From positions 1 through 62,966 of IMG/VR virus record IMGVR_UViG_3300025864_000015: a stretch of DNA of 62,966 nucleotides. The stretch is one strand, 5' to 3'. The position numbers and the translations under genes were made by a program. The notes beneath the pieces are model-generated. The model was not told the DNA's origin. It ran no database searches and saw only the letters and a program-made list of their open reading frames with translations. Source of the DNA: a virus. Of the stretch, positions 23,550 through 30,776 are shown piece after piece (the first letter of the stretch is position 1; each line of letters starts with the position of its first letter).

Positions 23550-24134
23550 ATGGCAACGGCGGAGAAGCAGTATCTGGCATGCACCGAAACGGCAAAGCTG
23601 GTACGCGGGACTCTGAAAAGGGAGTTTCCGGGCATCAAGTTCAGTGTTCGGTCGCGGCACGGAACGTCGATACAAATCGAATGGCAAGACGGACCGACCA
23701 AGCGGGACGTGGACGCAGTTGTCGGCGCCTATGCGGGCGGAGGCTTTGACGGAACGATCGACCTGGCCTATAGCGTCGAGACGTGGCTCGAGCCCGACGG
23801 GACTGCGTCCTACGGGTACAGCGGCGGGACAACGGGCAGCAGGGGCGCCGATGACGGGTACGCATTCGCGCCACCGTCGCCTGATGCAATCCTGGTGCAC
23901 TTCGGCGCTAACTACGTCTTCACAGAACGCACCTACTCCGAGGGACTGGCGCGCAAGGTGCGTGACGAGCTCGCCGCGGATTGGTCGCAGGTTCCCGGAG
24001 ACTTCCCGGAGGTGCGCGAGGGGCACGACGGCTGGTACCTCGACTGGGAACATCCCGCATACCTCGGCCGCGGCCCGGGAGGCTGCGACCCTTCGCGCCT
24101 GTTCATGCGCGCGGCGGAAGGGATCGAGCCATGA
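23550..24134 (+). CDS. LPD29-like domain protein
   Basis: 194 residues. The N-terminal TAKLVRGTLKREFPGIKFSV, followed by SIQIEWQDGPTKRDVDAVV, then FDGTIDLAY, matches the large-polyvalent-protein-associated domain LPD29 that is common in phage and mobile-element proteins, usually of unknown biochemical role. The C-terminal half (YSEGLARKVRDELAADW, GGCDPSRLFMRA) also fits. It follows the hairpins and couples to the next gene by ATGA. Confidence 0.72.
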   Translation: MATAEKQYLACTETAKLVRGTLKREFPGIKFSVRSRHGTSIQIEWQDGPTKRDVDAVVGAYAGGGFDGTIDLAYSVETWLEPDGTASYGYSGGTTGSRGADDGYAFAPPSPDAILVHFGANYVFTERTYSEGLARKVRDELAADWSQVPGDFPEVREGHDGWYLDWEHPAYLGRGPGGCDPSRLFMRAAEGIEP

Positions 24135-24544
24135 TAGGCAGCAAGCGCGCACGCTATCGCGCGGCAGTCGACGCAGCTGCGGCCGGCCGGAACCCAAACG
24201 ACGCAGTAACCGACAACTACAGCAAGCTTGACGTGCTGGCCATTGCTATCACTGGCAAGGTCGGAACAATGAAATTCACGCTCGGGATCCTCTGCGTGAC
24301 GTTCCTTTGGATTGGCTATAACTGCCTTGCGGCTTCGTTCGGCTGGCCGCAGTTTGACGAGCTGCCTTCCCTGGTCATTTACCTGCTAGCTGTAAACGTC
24401 TTCGGTACCATCCTGATGCCGTTGCTGATGGTGGGTCAGAACATGCAAGCGCGGCAGTCGGAAGCCAAAGCAGAGCAGGACTACGCGAATAACAAGAGAG
24501 CTGTGGAGATCCTCGAGCAGCTCGCGAAGGGTGACACGGCATGA
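24131..24544 (+). CDS. DUF1003-like membrane protein
   Basis: 137 residues. A soluble N-terminus (IGSKRARYRAAVDAAAAG) precedes two TM spans: FTLGILCVTFLWIGYNCLA and SLVIYLLAVNVFGTILMPLL, then MVGQNMQARQSEAKAEQDYA and a helical end. The order WIGYN, FDELPS, M..QN.Q..R.....DY.N matches DUF1003. Likely inner-membrane; perhaps modifies the envelope during infection. Confidence 0.7.
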   Translation: MIGSKRARYRAAVDAAAAGRNPNDAVTDNYSKLDVLAIAITGKVGTMKFTLGILCVTFLWIGYNCLAASFGWPQFDELPSLVIYLLAVNVFGTILMPLLMVGQNMQARQSEAKAEQDYANNKRAVEILEQLAKGDTA

Positions 24545-24621
24545 TCCTGACAATGCTCATACTGTACGTTTGGGCCTGGGTCCTGTTGTGGCTCCTGCTA
24601 AAACACGTGTTCCACTGGTAG
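24541..24621 (+). CDS. 26-residue single-TM peptide
   Basis: ATG overlaps the DUF1003 gene's TGA (ATGA). The peptide MILTMLILYVWAWVLLWLLL plus KHVFHW is almost entirely one TM helix. Coupling and composition support a real micro-gene that may partner the DUF1003 protein. Confidence 0.55.
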   Translation: MILTMLILYVWAWVLLWLLLKHVFHW

Positions 24622-24642
24622 ATCGACAACGGAGGCAGAGCA

Positions 24643-24915
24643 ATGAGCAAGCACACACCTGGCCCGTGGACGTCCAGAGAAGCCTACGACAACGGCGAGC
24701 CCTGCGGCATGGTGATCGGGCCAATGGGATACGACATCGCGACGAGTAATGAGGACGAGAACCGTGCGAACGCCAGGCTTATCGCCGCGGCGCCCGAGAT
24801 GCTCGCCGCACTCTCTGCCATTGTGGAAGCTGGCCGCATGTCTAGCTCGCAACGCGCGGTCTACTGCGCCGATATAGCTCGATCCGCCATTGCGAGGATT
24901 GACATAGGGGACTGA
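24643..24915 (+). CDS. Conserved small phage protein (HTPGPW family)
   Basis: 90 residues with GGAGG 8 nt upstream. The HTPGPWTSREAYDNGEP start and ENRANARLIAAAPEMLAALS core define a very widespread phage/prophage family of unknown function, normally in early or accessory operons. A helical C-terminus (IARSAIARIDIG) follows. Last gene of the plus cluster. Confidence 0.82.
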   Translation: MSKHTPGPWTSREAYDNGEPCGMVIGPMGYDIATSNEDENRANARLIAAAPEMLAALSAIVEAGRMSSSQRAVYCADIARSAIARIDIGD

Positions 24916-24974
24916 CGCGCGCCACATAGCGAGCGATTCGGCCGCCCCGCGCGGCCGTTTCGCGTTAAGGGCTC

Positions 24975-24993
24975 GCCGCTTAGAGCTCTAGCG
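24975..24993. repeat. 19-bp direct repeat containing a palindrome, copy 1
   Basis: GCCGCTTAGAGCTCTAGCG; the core TAGAGCTCTA is a perfect 10-bp palindrome flanked by CGCT/GCG. An identical copy lies 117 bp to the right. Confidence 0.85.
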
Positions 24994-25091
24994 CGAGCCC
25001 GCAGGCGGGCGACTCCTACCCTTGCCGACCTGCCCGCGTCGCGCCTACGGGCCTTGTGGCGTTTCGGATTCGGCAACGGGGCGCCGATTCG

Positions 25092-25110
25092 GCCGCTTAG
25101 AGCTCTAGCG
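25092..25110. repeat. 19-bp direct repeat containing a palindrome, copy 2
   Basis: Exact copy of the element at 24975, preceded in both places by GATTCGG-type sequence. Candidate protein-binding site (repressor, initiator or recombination arm site). Confidence 0.85.
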
Positions 25111-25456
25111 GGCGATTCTAGGCGCCGCAGGGGCCGCGCGATACATCATGCGACCACGGCGCCGCGCGAGCGATGCGGGGCAGCATGGGGCGACCTGCGG
25201 GTATCGGGCGCGGTACCAGGACAACGGCCAGCAACGGGAACAGCACCTAGCGCGCTATCGGCAGGGCGCGAGCTGGCCAGATCGTCGCGAACAACGGCAA
25301 AACGGCCTGCTTAACAAAACTACATAAACGGCGTTTTCGGTAGTGTTGTCATCGTCGTATTTGCGCGCGCAATGGCTTATACTTGCCGGTGCAAGCAGGA
25401 CTGCGGCGGTCTTGATGGGCACCGAAACGGGCATCGATCTTGGGCCGGGATTGTCA

Positions 25457-25505
25457 ATATCTGTACAGTTTTTGGTTCGGTTCTGTCGATTTCTGTGCAG
25501 TTTTT
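25457..25505 (+). promoter_or_regulatory. Two operator-like direct repeats upstream of xis
   Basis: ATATCTGTACAGTTTTT (25457-25473) and ATTTCTGTGCAGTTTTT (25489-25505) agree at 15 of 17 bases and start 32 bp apart, three helical turns. Each carries a CTGTxCAG near-palindrome. They would suit a dimeric regulator acting on the downstream gene. Confidence 0.6.
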
Positions 25506-25563
25506 CCGGCGCGAAATCCGCAAACCAGTTTCGCCGCAAACCGATCTGTGGTAATCTCGCCCC

Positions 25564-25749
25564 ATGAGATTCGCTATAAGGGGAATCACGGCCGCCGGAG
25601 CCGCCGCCATCCTTGGCGTTCACAAGTCGACGGTTACCAGGTGGATAGCCGCCGGGAAGTTGCCCGCACAGCGCTCCCCCGGCGGCCACTACCGGATTCG
25701 GCCTAGTGACGTGGCGAAGATGGAGCGCCGGCAACGCGGATGTTCATAA
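25564..25749 (+). CDS. Excisionase-like MerR-type HTH protein
   Basis: 61 residues. GITAAGAAAILGVHKSTVTR plus WIAAGKLPAQRSPGGHYRI and a final SDVAKME is the HTH_17/excisionase fold: a winged helix with a GGHYRI wing. Small proteins of this form act as recombination directionality factors. There is no ribosome site; a TAATCT -10-like box lies 7 nt before the ATG, so the mRNA may be leaderless. It is 5 kb from the integrase, so a regulator role is also possible. Confidence 0.75.
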   Translation: MRFAIRGITAAGAAAILGVHKSTVTRWIAAGKLPAQRSPGGHYRIRPSDVAKMERRQRGCS

Positions 25750-26082
25750 TCCGTACTCCTGTCGCATGCGCTCCCAAAACTTAGGAGCTTCAACGGCGAC
25801 GATAGCCCGCGTCTCCTGATTCAGCGCCCACGTCTCGCCCTGGTTGTCCATGCGCCTGTGGTGGATGGCGCAGCCCGGCGCACCCTCGTCGAATGCCCAT
25901 GATGCGTTGTGTCCACCATGGCCGCGGTGACGGGGCCAGTGACAGAAACAAGTGGGCGTCGCCTCACAGCCGGGGATAATGCAGGGCAGTTCCCGATACA
26001 AAAGGCGGTACGTCTCGTCGGGCTTGGCCTTCCGCCGCTTCGTCTTCCCCGGTTTGGGAATCGGCGCGCAGGTGTCGCTCAC
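25744..26082 (-). CDS. HNH-like zinc nuclease domain protein
   Basis: 112 residues from GTG 26082, overlapping the CCA enzyme stop (GTGA). Basic N-terminus, then RELPCIIPGCEATPTCFCHW, RHRGHGGHN and APGCAIHHRRMDNQG, the Cys/His layout of HNH-type (DUF968/NinG-like) nucleases. Last gene of the RNA-repair operon; whether it acts on RNA or DNA is open. Confidence 0.65.
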   Translation of the reverse strand: MSDTCAPIPKPGKTKRRKAKPDETYRLLYRELPCIIPGCEATPTCFCHWPRHRGHGGHNASWAFDEGAPGCAIHHRRMDNQGETWALNQETRAIVAVEAPKFWERMRQEYGL

Positions 26083-27107
26083 CCCGCCACACACGCCAAC
26101 TTCTGCGCCCCAGAGTCCGCCGCCTTCAGCGGTGAGTCTTCGAGCAGGTGGTCGCGCACTAGCCCGCTGACGATCTCCGTGCGGGCGTTGCTCCACTTGA
26201 GGTACGCGGCCAGCTTGCGCACCATCTCGTAGCCCAACATGTCGTGCTTGATGTAGTTGCTGCGATCTGGCCGCTCCGTGCGCGTCGCCGGCTTGCCGAT
26301 GTCGTGCAGGAGCGCCGCCCAGCGGATGCTCGGCTCAGGCGGCGTCGCCTCGACCACGCGGCAGGTGTGCTCCCAGAGCGTGAAGTCGTGGTGCGGCGTG
26401 TTCTGGTCGTAGCCGACCTGCACCGCCAGCTCCGGCAGGATGAAGTTGAGTAGGCGAGTCTCCCGGAGCACCCCGAGTCCATGCTTGACGTTGGGGCCGC
26501 ACAGCAGTTTGTCCATCTCCGCCATCCACCGCTCCCGGCTCACGCCCAGCACCTTGTACGACAGTTCGCGGGCGTGCTTCATGGTTGTCGGCTCCGCCAC
26601 GAACCCCAGTTGCGACGCGAATCGCGCCAGCCGCAGTATCCTGAGCGGATCTTCGCGGAAGCGGTGTGACGGCGTGCCGACGGCGCGCAGGATGCCCTCC
26701 GTGAGATCGTCCTGTCCGCCGAATGGGTCGATGAGCCGGCGCCCACGCATCGCCATGGCGTTGATCGTGAAGTCTCGGCGGCTCAGGTCGTGGGTGATGT
26801 TGCTGACGAACACGACCGCGGGTTTGCGACTCCCCGCCGTGTACTTCTCCGAGCGAAACGTGGTGATCTCGACGTAGCGCCACTCGCCTCCCACGTTGAC
26901 CTTCAGGCCGACCGTGCCAAATCGGCTGCCGACGAGATACGGCTTGCGGCCGGCGGCACGGACTAGCGCCTCAACCTCGGCGGGCAAGAGCGGCGTACTG
27001 AAGTCATAATCCTTCGGCTCGCTGCCGAGCACCTGGTCGCGCACGGCCCCGCCGACGAGGTAGACGGGCGAAACGATCTCGGCGACGGTATCGTAGACGG
27101 CTGTCAA
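26079..27107 (-). CDS. cca: CCA-adding tRNA nucleotidyltransferase with HD domain
   Basis: 342 residues from TTG 27107, inferred because it overlaps the upstream TGA (TTGA) with GGGGGA before it; there is no ATG near. Polβ head: YLVGGAVRDQVLG (GGxVR) and KDYDFS (DxD metal site), RRDFTINAMAM, then the tRNA-enzyme signature FREDPLRILRLARFASQLGF. The C-terminus has an HD hydrolase motif (ALLHDIGKPATR). It adds or repairs the 3' CCA of tRNA using CTP and ATP; the HD part may remove 2',3'-cyclic phosphate, as in E. coli Cca. Operon mates RtcB and an RlaP-like enzyme point to tRNA repair. Confidence 0.93.
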   Translation of the reverse strand: MTAVYDTVAEIVSPVYLVGGAVRDQVLGSEPKDYDFSTPLLPAEVEALVRAAGRKPYLVGSRFGTVGLKVNVGGEWRYVEITTFRSEKYTAGSRKPAVVFVSNITHDLSRRDFTINAMAMRGRRLIDPFGGQDDLTEGILRAVGTPSHRFREDPLRILRLARFASQLGFVAEPTTMKHARELSYKVLGVSRERWMAEMDKLLCGPNVKHGLGVLRETRLLNFILPELAVQVGYDQNTPHHDFTLWEHTCRVVEATPPEPSIRWAALLHDIGKPATRTERPDRSNYIKHDMLGYEMVRKLAAYLKWSNARTEIVSGLVRDHLLEDSPLKAADSGAQKLACVAG

Positions 27108-27772
27108 TTCATCCCCCGGATTTCCAGTAGTAGTTCGTTGACGACTGCGTACTCCGGCTCCACGGGCAGCGGTGAGTCGATGCCGTCCATCTCGGCCATC
27201 GCCGCTTGAAACCATGCCCGCAGTTCTGCGACGGGCAGCGTCCCTAGGTCGAACAATTCGTCGCGGTCCTTGACGCGGATGTCGAGCGTGCCATCGCGGA
27301 GCAACTGCGCGCCTTGCTGGCAGAGACGGCCAAGGTGACGGGCGTGCTTCTCGTAACGCTTCGTGACCTTGGGGCCGAAGCCGACCATCCCCTGCCGTTC
27401 GCGCGTCTCAAGTTTCTTCATCTGCTGGATCGCGTAGCCGCCGTATGTCTGCCGGACGCGCTGCGACAGGAACGCGAGGCGGTTGTGCGTCAGCAAGCCG
27501 CCCTCGGCGGTCAGCGTCGGGTAGTCGTTGAGAAACAACTGCTCGATAATGCTCGGATTGCCGGCCAGCGCCAAGCGGATGAACTTGCCGACCTCGTGCA
27601 GCACCGTCTCGTGGCCTGTATCGTCGACCGTCTCCGGGCCGCGGAACTTCGGCAGGCCGAGGATGGTGTCCGTGGGATAGACGAAGACGCCGCGCCAGTC
27701 TTCGTCGGAGTCCGGCGTATCGAGGCCGTATGCCTTGCTGCCGGCGAGTCCGAGCAGAATGGTCCGTCTCAC
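27104..27772 (-). CDS. RlaP-like Polβ-superfamily nucleotidyltransferase
   Basis: 222 residues from GTG 27772, overlapping the RtcB stop. LLGLAGSKAYGLDTPDSDED followed by WRGVFVYPTD is the GSxAYG ... SDxD active site of the nucleotidyltransferase family (PF10127, RlaP) that is recurrently linked to RNA ligases. A helical C-terminal part (RYEKHARHLGRLCQQGAQLL) follows. The predicted role is to modify or extend RNA ends before or after ligation; the substrate is unknown. Tight coupling to RtcB and Cca supports a shared pathway. Confidence 0.85.
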   Translation of the reverse strand: MRRTILLGLAGSKAYGLDTPDSDEDWRGVFVYPTDTILGLPKFRGPETVDDTGHETVLHEVGKFIRLALAGNPSIIEQLFLNDYPTLTAEGGLLTHNRLAFLSQRVRQTYGGYAIQQMKKLETRERQGMVGFGPKVTKRYEKHARHLGRLCQQGAQLLRDGTLDIRVKDRDELFDLGTLPVAELRAWFQAAMAEMDGIDSPLPVEPEYAVVNELLLEIRGMN

Positions 27773-28953
27773 GCTTTCACCACGGCCAGCGGCCTGAGCT
27801 TTGTCGTGATCCGCACGAGATCCGCCTGATTGGCCATCACCACGTCGATGTCGTGGTATGCCCGCCGGCATTCCTCGGCAACGTCGGCCTTCTTCACCTT
27901 GTACAGCGCGATGTCCGCGGCCTCCATCTCGGCGAGCACGTCGGCGGCGGGTATCGCCCTCTGCGCAGCCTTCCGGCCCATTGCCCGTCCGGCTCCGTGT
28001 GAGCACGACATGAACGACTCGCGGTTGCCGAGGCCCGCGCCGATGTAGCTGGCGCTGCCCATGCTGCCGGGAATGATGACGGTCTCGCCTTCGCGAGCTC
28101 TGACGGCTCCCTTCCGGTGCACCATCACGTTCTTGCCGAAGTGGTTTTCCATGGCGGCGTAGTTGTGGTGGATGTCGATCTCGTCGCCCCAGCCGATGCC
28201 CTCGCGGTACAGCACGCTCTGAATGGCGTGCATCATGTGCTCGCGGTTGAGGTAGGCGAAGCGGAGGCAGGCGTTCATCTCGGCGAGGTAGGTCTGACCC
28301 TCGTCTGAGTCGAGCGGCAGGAACGCCAGTTCGTGATCCTTGGGCACCGACGAATGCCAGCGCGCGTTCATCTCGATGGCGAGTTTGTTGTAGTGCTTCG
28401 CCACCTGAAAGCCGACGTTTCGGCTGCCAGAGTGGAGCATGAACGCCACACCAGAAAGTTCGTCGTCGCCCGTTGCCTGCGCCTCGATGAAGTGATTGCC
28501 GCCGCCGAGGGTGCCTATCTGATACAGGGACTTTTCGTACTCGCGCTCGAGGATGGGCGTTTCACCGTACAGCGTGACCTCCGTGAAGAGGTCGAGCCAA
28601 TCGGGTTGCTTCGCGTGATGGTGATTGAAGCCGGTCGGAATCGCGCGCTGGATCTCGTGCATAATGGCATCGCGGCGATCCATGAATCGCGCCAGGGGGC
28701 AGGTAAGCGCGAACGCCCTCATCCCGCAGCCGATGTCCACGCCGACCGCGTTGGGAATCACGACTCCCTGCGTGGCGAGCACGCCGCCTATGGGCATCCC
28801 GTAGCCTTGGTGGCAATCGCCCATGATGGCGACGTGCCGGAAGGCGAAGGGCAGTTCGGCTAGGTGCCGCGCCTGCTCCATCGCGCCCGCTTCTACGTCG
28901 TCCGTCCATATCTTGAGCGGCACTCGTCCGCTTGCGTCAACCTGCATGCTCAC
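27769..28953 (-). CDS. rtcB: RtcB RNA ligase
   Basis: 394 residues from GTG 28953 (GTGA overlap); ATG 28947 is an alternative. RtcB landmarks: MGDCHQGYGMPIGGVLAT, VGVDIGCGMRAF (Mn-binding D73, C76), GTLGGGNHFIE, MLHSGSRNVG, VRAREGETVIIPGSMG and the guanylylated His319 in CSHGAGRAMGR. It joins 2',3'-cyclic-phosphate and 5'-OH RNA ends using GTP and Mn2+, sealing tRNAs cut by anticodon nucleases. All catalytic residues are present and no archease gene is seen in the window. Confidence 0.96.
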   Translation of the reverse strand: MSMQVDASGRVPLKIWTDDVEAGAMEQARHLAELPFAFRHVAIMGDCHQGYGMPIGGVLATQGVVIPNAVGVDIGCGMRAFALTCPLARFMDRRDAIMHEIQRAIPTGFNHHHAKQPDWLDLFTEVTLYGETPILEREYEKSLYQIGTLGGGNHFIEAQATGDDELSGVAFMLHSGSRNVGFQVAKHYNKLAIEMNARWHSSVPKDHELAFLPLDSDEGQTYLAEMNACLRFAYLNREHMMHAIQSVLYREGIGWGDEIDIHHNYAAMENHFGKNVMVHRKGAVRAREGETVIIPGSMGSASYIGAGLGNRESFMSCSHGAGRAMGRKAAQRAIPAADVLAEMEAADIALYKVKKADVAEECRRAYHDIDVVMANQADLVRITTKLRPLAVVKA

Positions 28954-29126
28954 CGCGTCACCCACAGCAGCAACACGACCGTGAACGCGATGCTCCAGAC
29001 GACGCTCCACGCGGCCGTCTCTTTCGTGATCGGCTCCCGCGGCACGCCAATGAGCGCGACCTTACTGAGGGCGTCGAGGGCGAGGAGGGCGATGATGAGG
29101 TAGACGAACCATGCGGGGATGGTCAT
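28950..29126 (-). CDS. 58-residue two-TM protein of the RNA-repair operon
   Basis: ATG 29126 overlaps the previous stop and its stop overlaps rtcB. MTIPAWFVYLIIALLALDAL is a TM helix, then a polar KVALIGVPREPITKETAA loop and a second TM ending LLLWVTR. Its position suggests an operon-specific role, but none is known. Confidence 0.65.
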   Translation of the reverse strand: MTIPAWFVYLIIALLALDALSKVALIGVPREPITKETAAWSVVWSIAFTVVLLLWVTR

Positions 29127-29365
29127 GATTCGACCTCGTAAAACGGCACGCCAGCCAGCACGGTGAATCGCTGCCGCCGGCGCCGTGCCTTCTCCTGCGC
29201 CCTGTTCGGCACCTCGCCTCTCCACGTCAGCAGTGGATGCTTGTTCCAGCCGATGAGTGAGGGCTCGGATGCGTGCTTGGGCAGGCGCTTGGTCTGACGT
29301 TCCGGTCGACCCGTCTCCAGAAGGCGCTGAAGGCGGCGGGCCTGCTTCGCGCGACGCTCACTCAT
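29123..29365 (-). CDS. Small very basic protein
   Basis: 80 residues, about a quarter Arg/Lys, e.g. SERRAKQARRLQRLLETGR and EKARRRRQRFTVLAG. Overlaps both neighbours by 4 nt. It could bind nucleic acid (RNA, given the operon) or be a charge-rich accessory protein; no family recognised. Confidence 0.6.
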   Translation of the reverse strand: MSERRAKQARRLQRLLETGRPERQTKRLPKHASEPSLIGWNKHPLLTWRGEVPNRAQEKARRRRQRFTVLAGVPFYEVES

Positions 29366-29592
29366 AGTACGGCCCTCAGCGCCGGCGCTTCCCGCTGGTA
29401 GCAGAGCAGCCGTTCCTGCAGGTTCGCGATTTGCAGCTTGGACTGCATGGAGCGGATGTTCTTGCGCAGCAGGCAGTTTCGGCGCTGCGTGCGCCCTAGT
29501 TCGTACTCCAGTTCGGCGACGTATTGTCTGACCTCCGGGGGTAGTGATTGAAGGTGCAGGGCTGTTCGCGCTGATCCTTTGGCGATATGCAT
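29362..29592 (-). CDS. Small coiled-coil protein, first gene of the RNA-repair operon
   Basis: 76 residues from ATG 29592 with GGAGG 4 nt upstream. SLPPEVRQYVAELEYELGRT is followed by a basic heptad helix (LRKNIRSMQSKLQIANLQER). It is the first product of the promoter at 29616-29648, ahead of the basic protein, membrane protein and RtcB. Confidence 0.65.
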   Translation of the reverse strand: MHIAKGSARTALHLQSLPPEVRQYVAELEYELGRTQRRNCLLRKNIRSMQSKLQIANLQERLLCYQREAPALRAVL

Positions 29593-29615
29593 GGATCCTC
29601 CCGAGTCGTTTCTGT

Positions 29616-29697
29616 AATTGTCGTCGCAGGGTCGCTCGGCTACTACAAGCAGTTGCGCAACCTCTTGTAGAGCCCCGTCCGTCTGCCGTGCTACGCT
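29616..29697. promoter_or_regulatory. Divergent promoter pair sharing a 28-bp palindrome
   Basis: CTACAAGCAGTTGC / GCAACCTCTTGTAG (29643-29670) is an inverted repeat matching at 12 of 14 positions. Leftward, CAACTGCTTGTAG is followed 21 nt later by ACAATT (29621-29616). Rightward, CAACCTCTTGTAG is followed 21 nt later by TACGCT (29692-29697). So the same promoter type faces both ways, to the RNA-repair operon and to the small genes before the integrase. Confidence 0.68.
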
Positions 29698-29718
29698 GGA
29701 TGAAACGGAAGGAGTGTG

Positions 29719-29892
29719 ATGGGAAGCTTCAACGAAGCGTGCATACAGCCGCTGCCGCCGGTCCCCGGCGTCGTCTGCCCGTTCGACGGCGCGCAACTCG
29801 AGAACTGGCACGACTGCAACGGATACACGCAATTCATCTGCCCGGAGTGCGACTGTCGATTCCGGGCCGATGCGTGGGCGTCTCATGCCTGA
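29719..29892 (+). CDS. 57-residue zinc-ribbon protein
   Basis: GGAG lies 6 nt before ATG 29719. Two Cys sets, VVCPFDGAQLENWHDC and FICPECDCRFRA, give a compact zinc ribbon. The end overlaps the next gene. Such peptides are common in phage early regions and may bind nucleic acid or host proteins. Confidence 0.68.
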   Translation: MGSFNEACIQPLPPVPGVVCPFDGAQLENWHDCNGYTQFICPECDCRFRADAWASHA

Positions 29893-30310
29893 CGATCCGA
29901 GAGAAGTCCTCGCGGCAGCGGGCGTGGAGTGTGCGGAGGTGGAACAACTACAGGGGGCCATCGACGTCGTGAACGCCTATCCGGGCGCCGACGATTTTGC
30001 CACAGAGATGACAATCGCATCGCTGCTCACCCACATCAACGAACTCAGGGATGACGCCATCCTCGCCCTCGCCCGGATCGTGGCGGAGAAGCAGCGGTTG
30101 CTGATATTGGCTTACGAGACTGACTTTCGCTACATCATGTCCTTCGACGAATGGCTGGCCGACCTTCCCGTGGACCAACGCCGCCCGCGCGACCCCGGGG
30201 ACCCACTCCACAGCCGTTGGGATGCGCACCATCGCGGCGTTGACGATGCCCCGCGAACCGGCTGGCACCACCTCAAGGGCTGCTACTGCCCCTACTGCAA
30301 GGATGCGTGA
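29885..30310 (+). CDS. Hypothetical protein with C-terminal Cys motif
   Basis: 141 residues from ATG 29885. Helical N-terminal 85 residues (LLTHINELRDDAILALARIV) with an acidic tail motif SFDEWLADLPVDQRRP, then a C-terminal CYCPYCKDA knuckle. Couples to the next gene. No family recognised. Confidence 0.68.
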   Translation: MPDDPREVLAAAGVECAEVEQLQGAIDVVNAYPGADDFATEMTIASLLTHINELRDDAILALARIVAEKQRLLILAYETDFRYIMSFDEWLADLPVDQRRPRDPGDPLHSRWDAHHRGVDDAPRTGWHHLKGCYCPYCKDA

Positions 30311-30603
30311 TGAACGAGAAAACACGGAAGTCTCTGGCCGACGCACTCCGCGGCCTCGCCACCAAGATCGACGATGAGGCCGTTGATGTCATCGACGCTC
30401 GGATGGAATCGAAGGCTGACGTTACCGAAGGCGTGGCCCCTGGAGGCGCGTGGAGCGAGTATCGTCACAACGGACGGCTCACGTATGACCTCCACATCGA
30501 GCTGTATGTCCCCAAATCCGACGAGGCGCATGAAGACGGCACGTGGTGGAAGTCAGACCCGTCGATAATCGAGGTCATGGGCCGCGTACCTTGGACTGAC
30601 TGA
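30310..30603 (+). CDS. Hypothetical small protein
   Basis: 97 residues; ATG 30310 is favoured (AAGGA 6 nt before), and a GTG at 30307 is possible. Helix (KSLADALRGLATKIDDEAVD), then strands (LTYDLHIELYVPKSDEA) and a Trp-containing end (TWWKSDPSIIEVMGRVPW). Unknown role. Confidence 0.65.
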   Translation: MNEKTRKSLADALRGLATKIDDEAVDVIDARMESKADVTEGVAPGGAWSEYRHNGRLTYDLHIELYVPKSDEAHEDGTWWKSDPSIIEVMGRVPWTD

Positions 30604-30614
30604 CAGGAGGCGTG

Positions 30615-30776
30615 ATGACTGACTTCACGTGGGGCGAGCTCCTGTGGGCGCGCATCGAGTTGTGGTCCGCTCGCTGCGTTGTCCATTGGTACAGGCGCCG
30701 AGGGGAGCACGCGCGTGCTGTCGCATGGGCGCAGAAGCACTATGGCAGACTCGGCTCTCGGGCCGTGCTGCGCTAG
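30615..30776 (+). CDS. 53-residue hypothetical protein
   Basis: AGGAGG lies 4 nt before ATG 30615. Aromatic and basic: FTWGELLWARIELWSARCVV then HWYRRRGEHARAVAWAQKHY. Possibly membrane-associated amphipathic helices. It ends 27 nt before the integrase. Confidence 0.55.
   Translation: MTDFTWGELLWARIELWSARCVVHWYRRRGEHARAVAWAQKHYGRLGSRAVLR

Larger units (their letters stand above)
24916..25563. other. 650-bp non-coding control region
   Basis: No convincing gene on either strand. It contains two identical 19-bp elements (24975-24993, 25092-25110), several further GATTCGG words, and, from 25300, an abrupt drop in GC with TATACT-like and TTTTT sequence leading into the excisionase-like gene. It could hold a replication origin, an attachment site or repressor operators. 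Confidence 0.6.

Noticed and set aside
24960-25130. CRISPR-like repeat pair
   Set aside because: Only two copies, a 117-bp step, no regular array and no cas genes.
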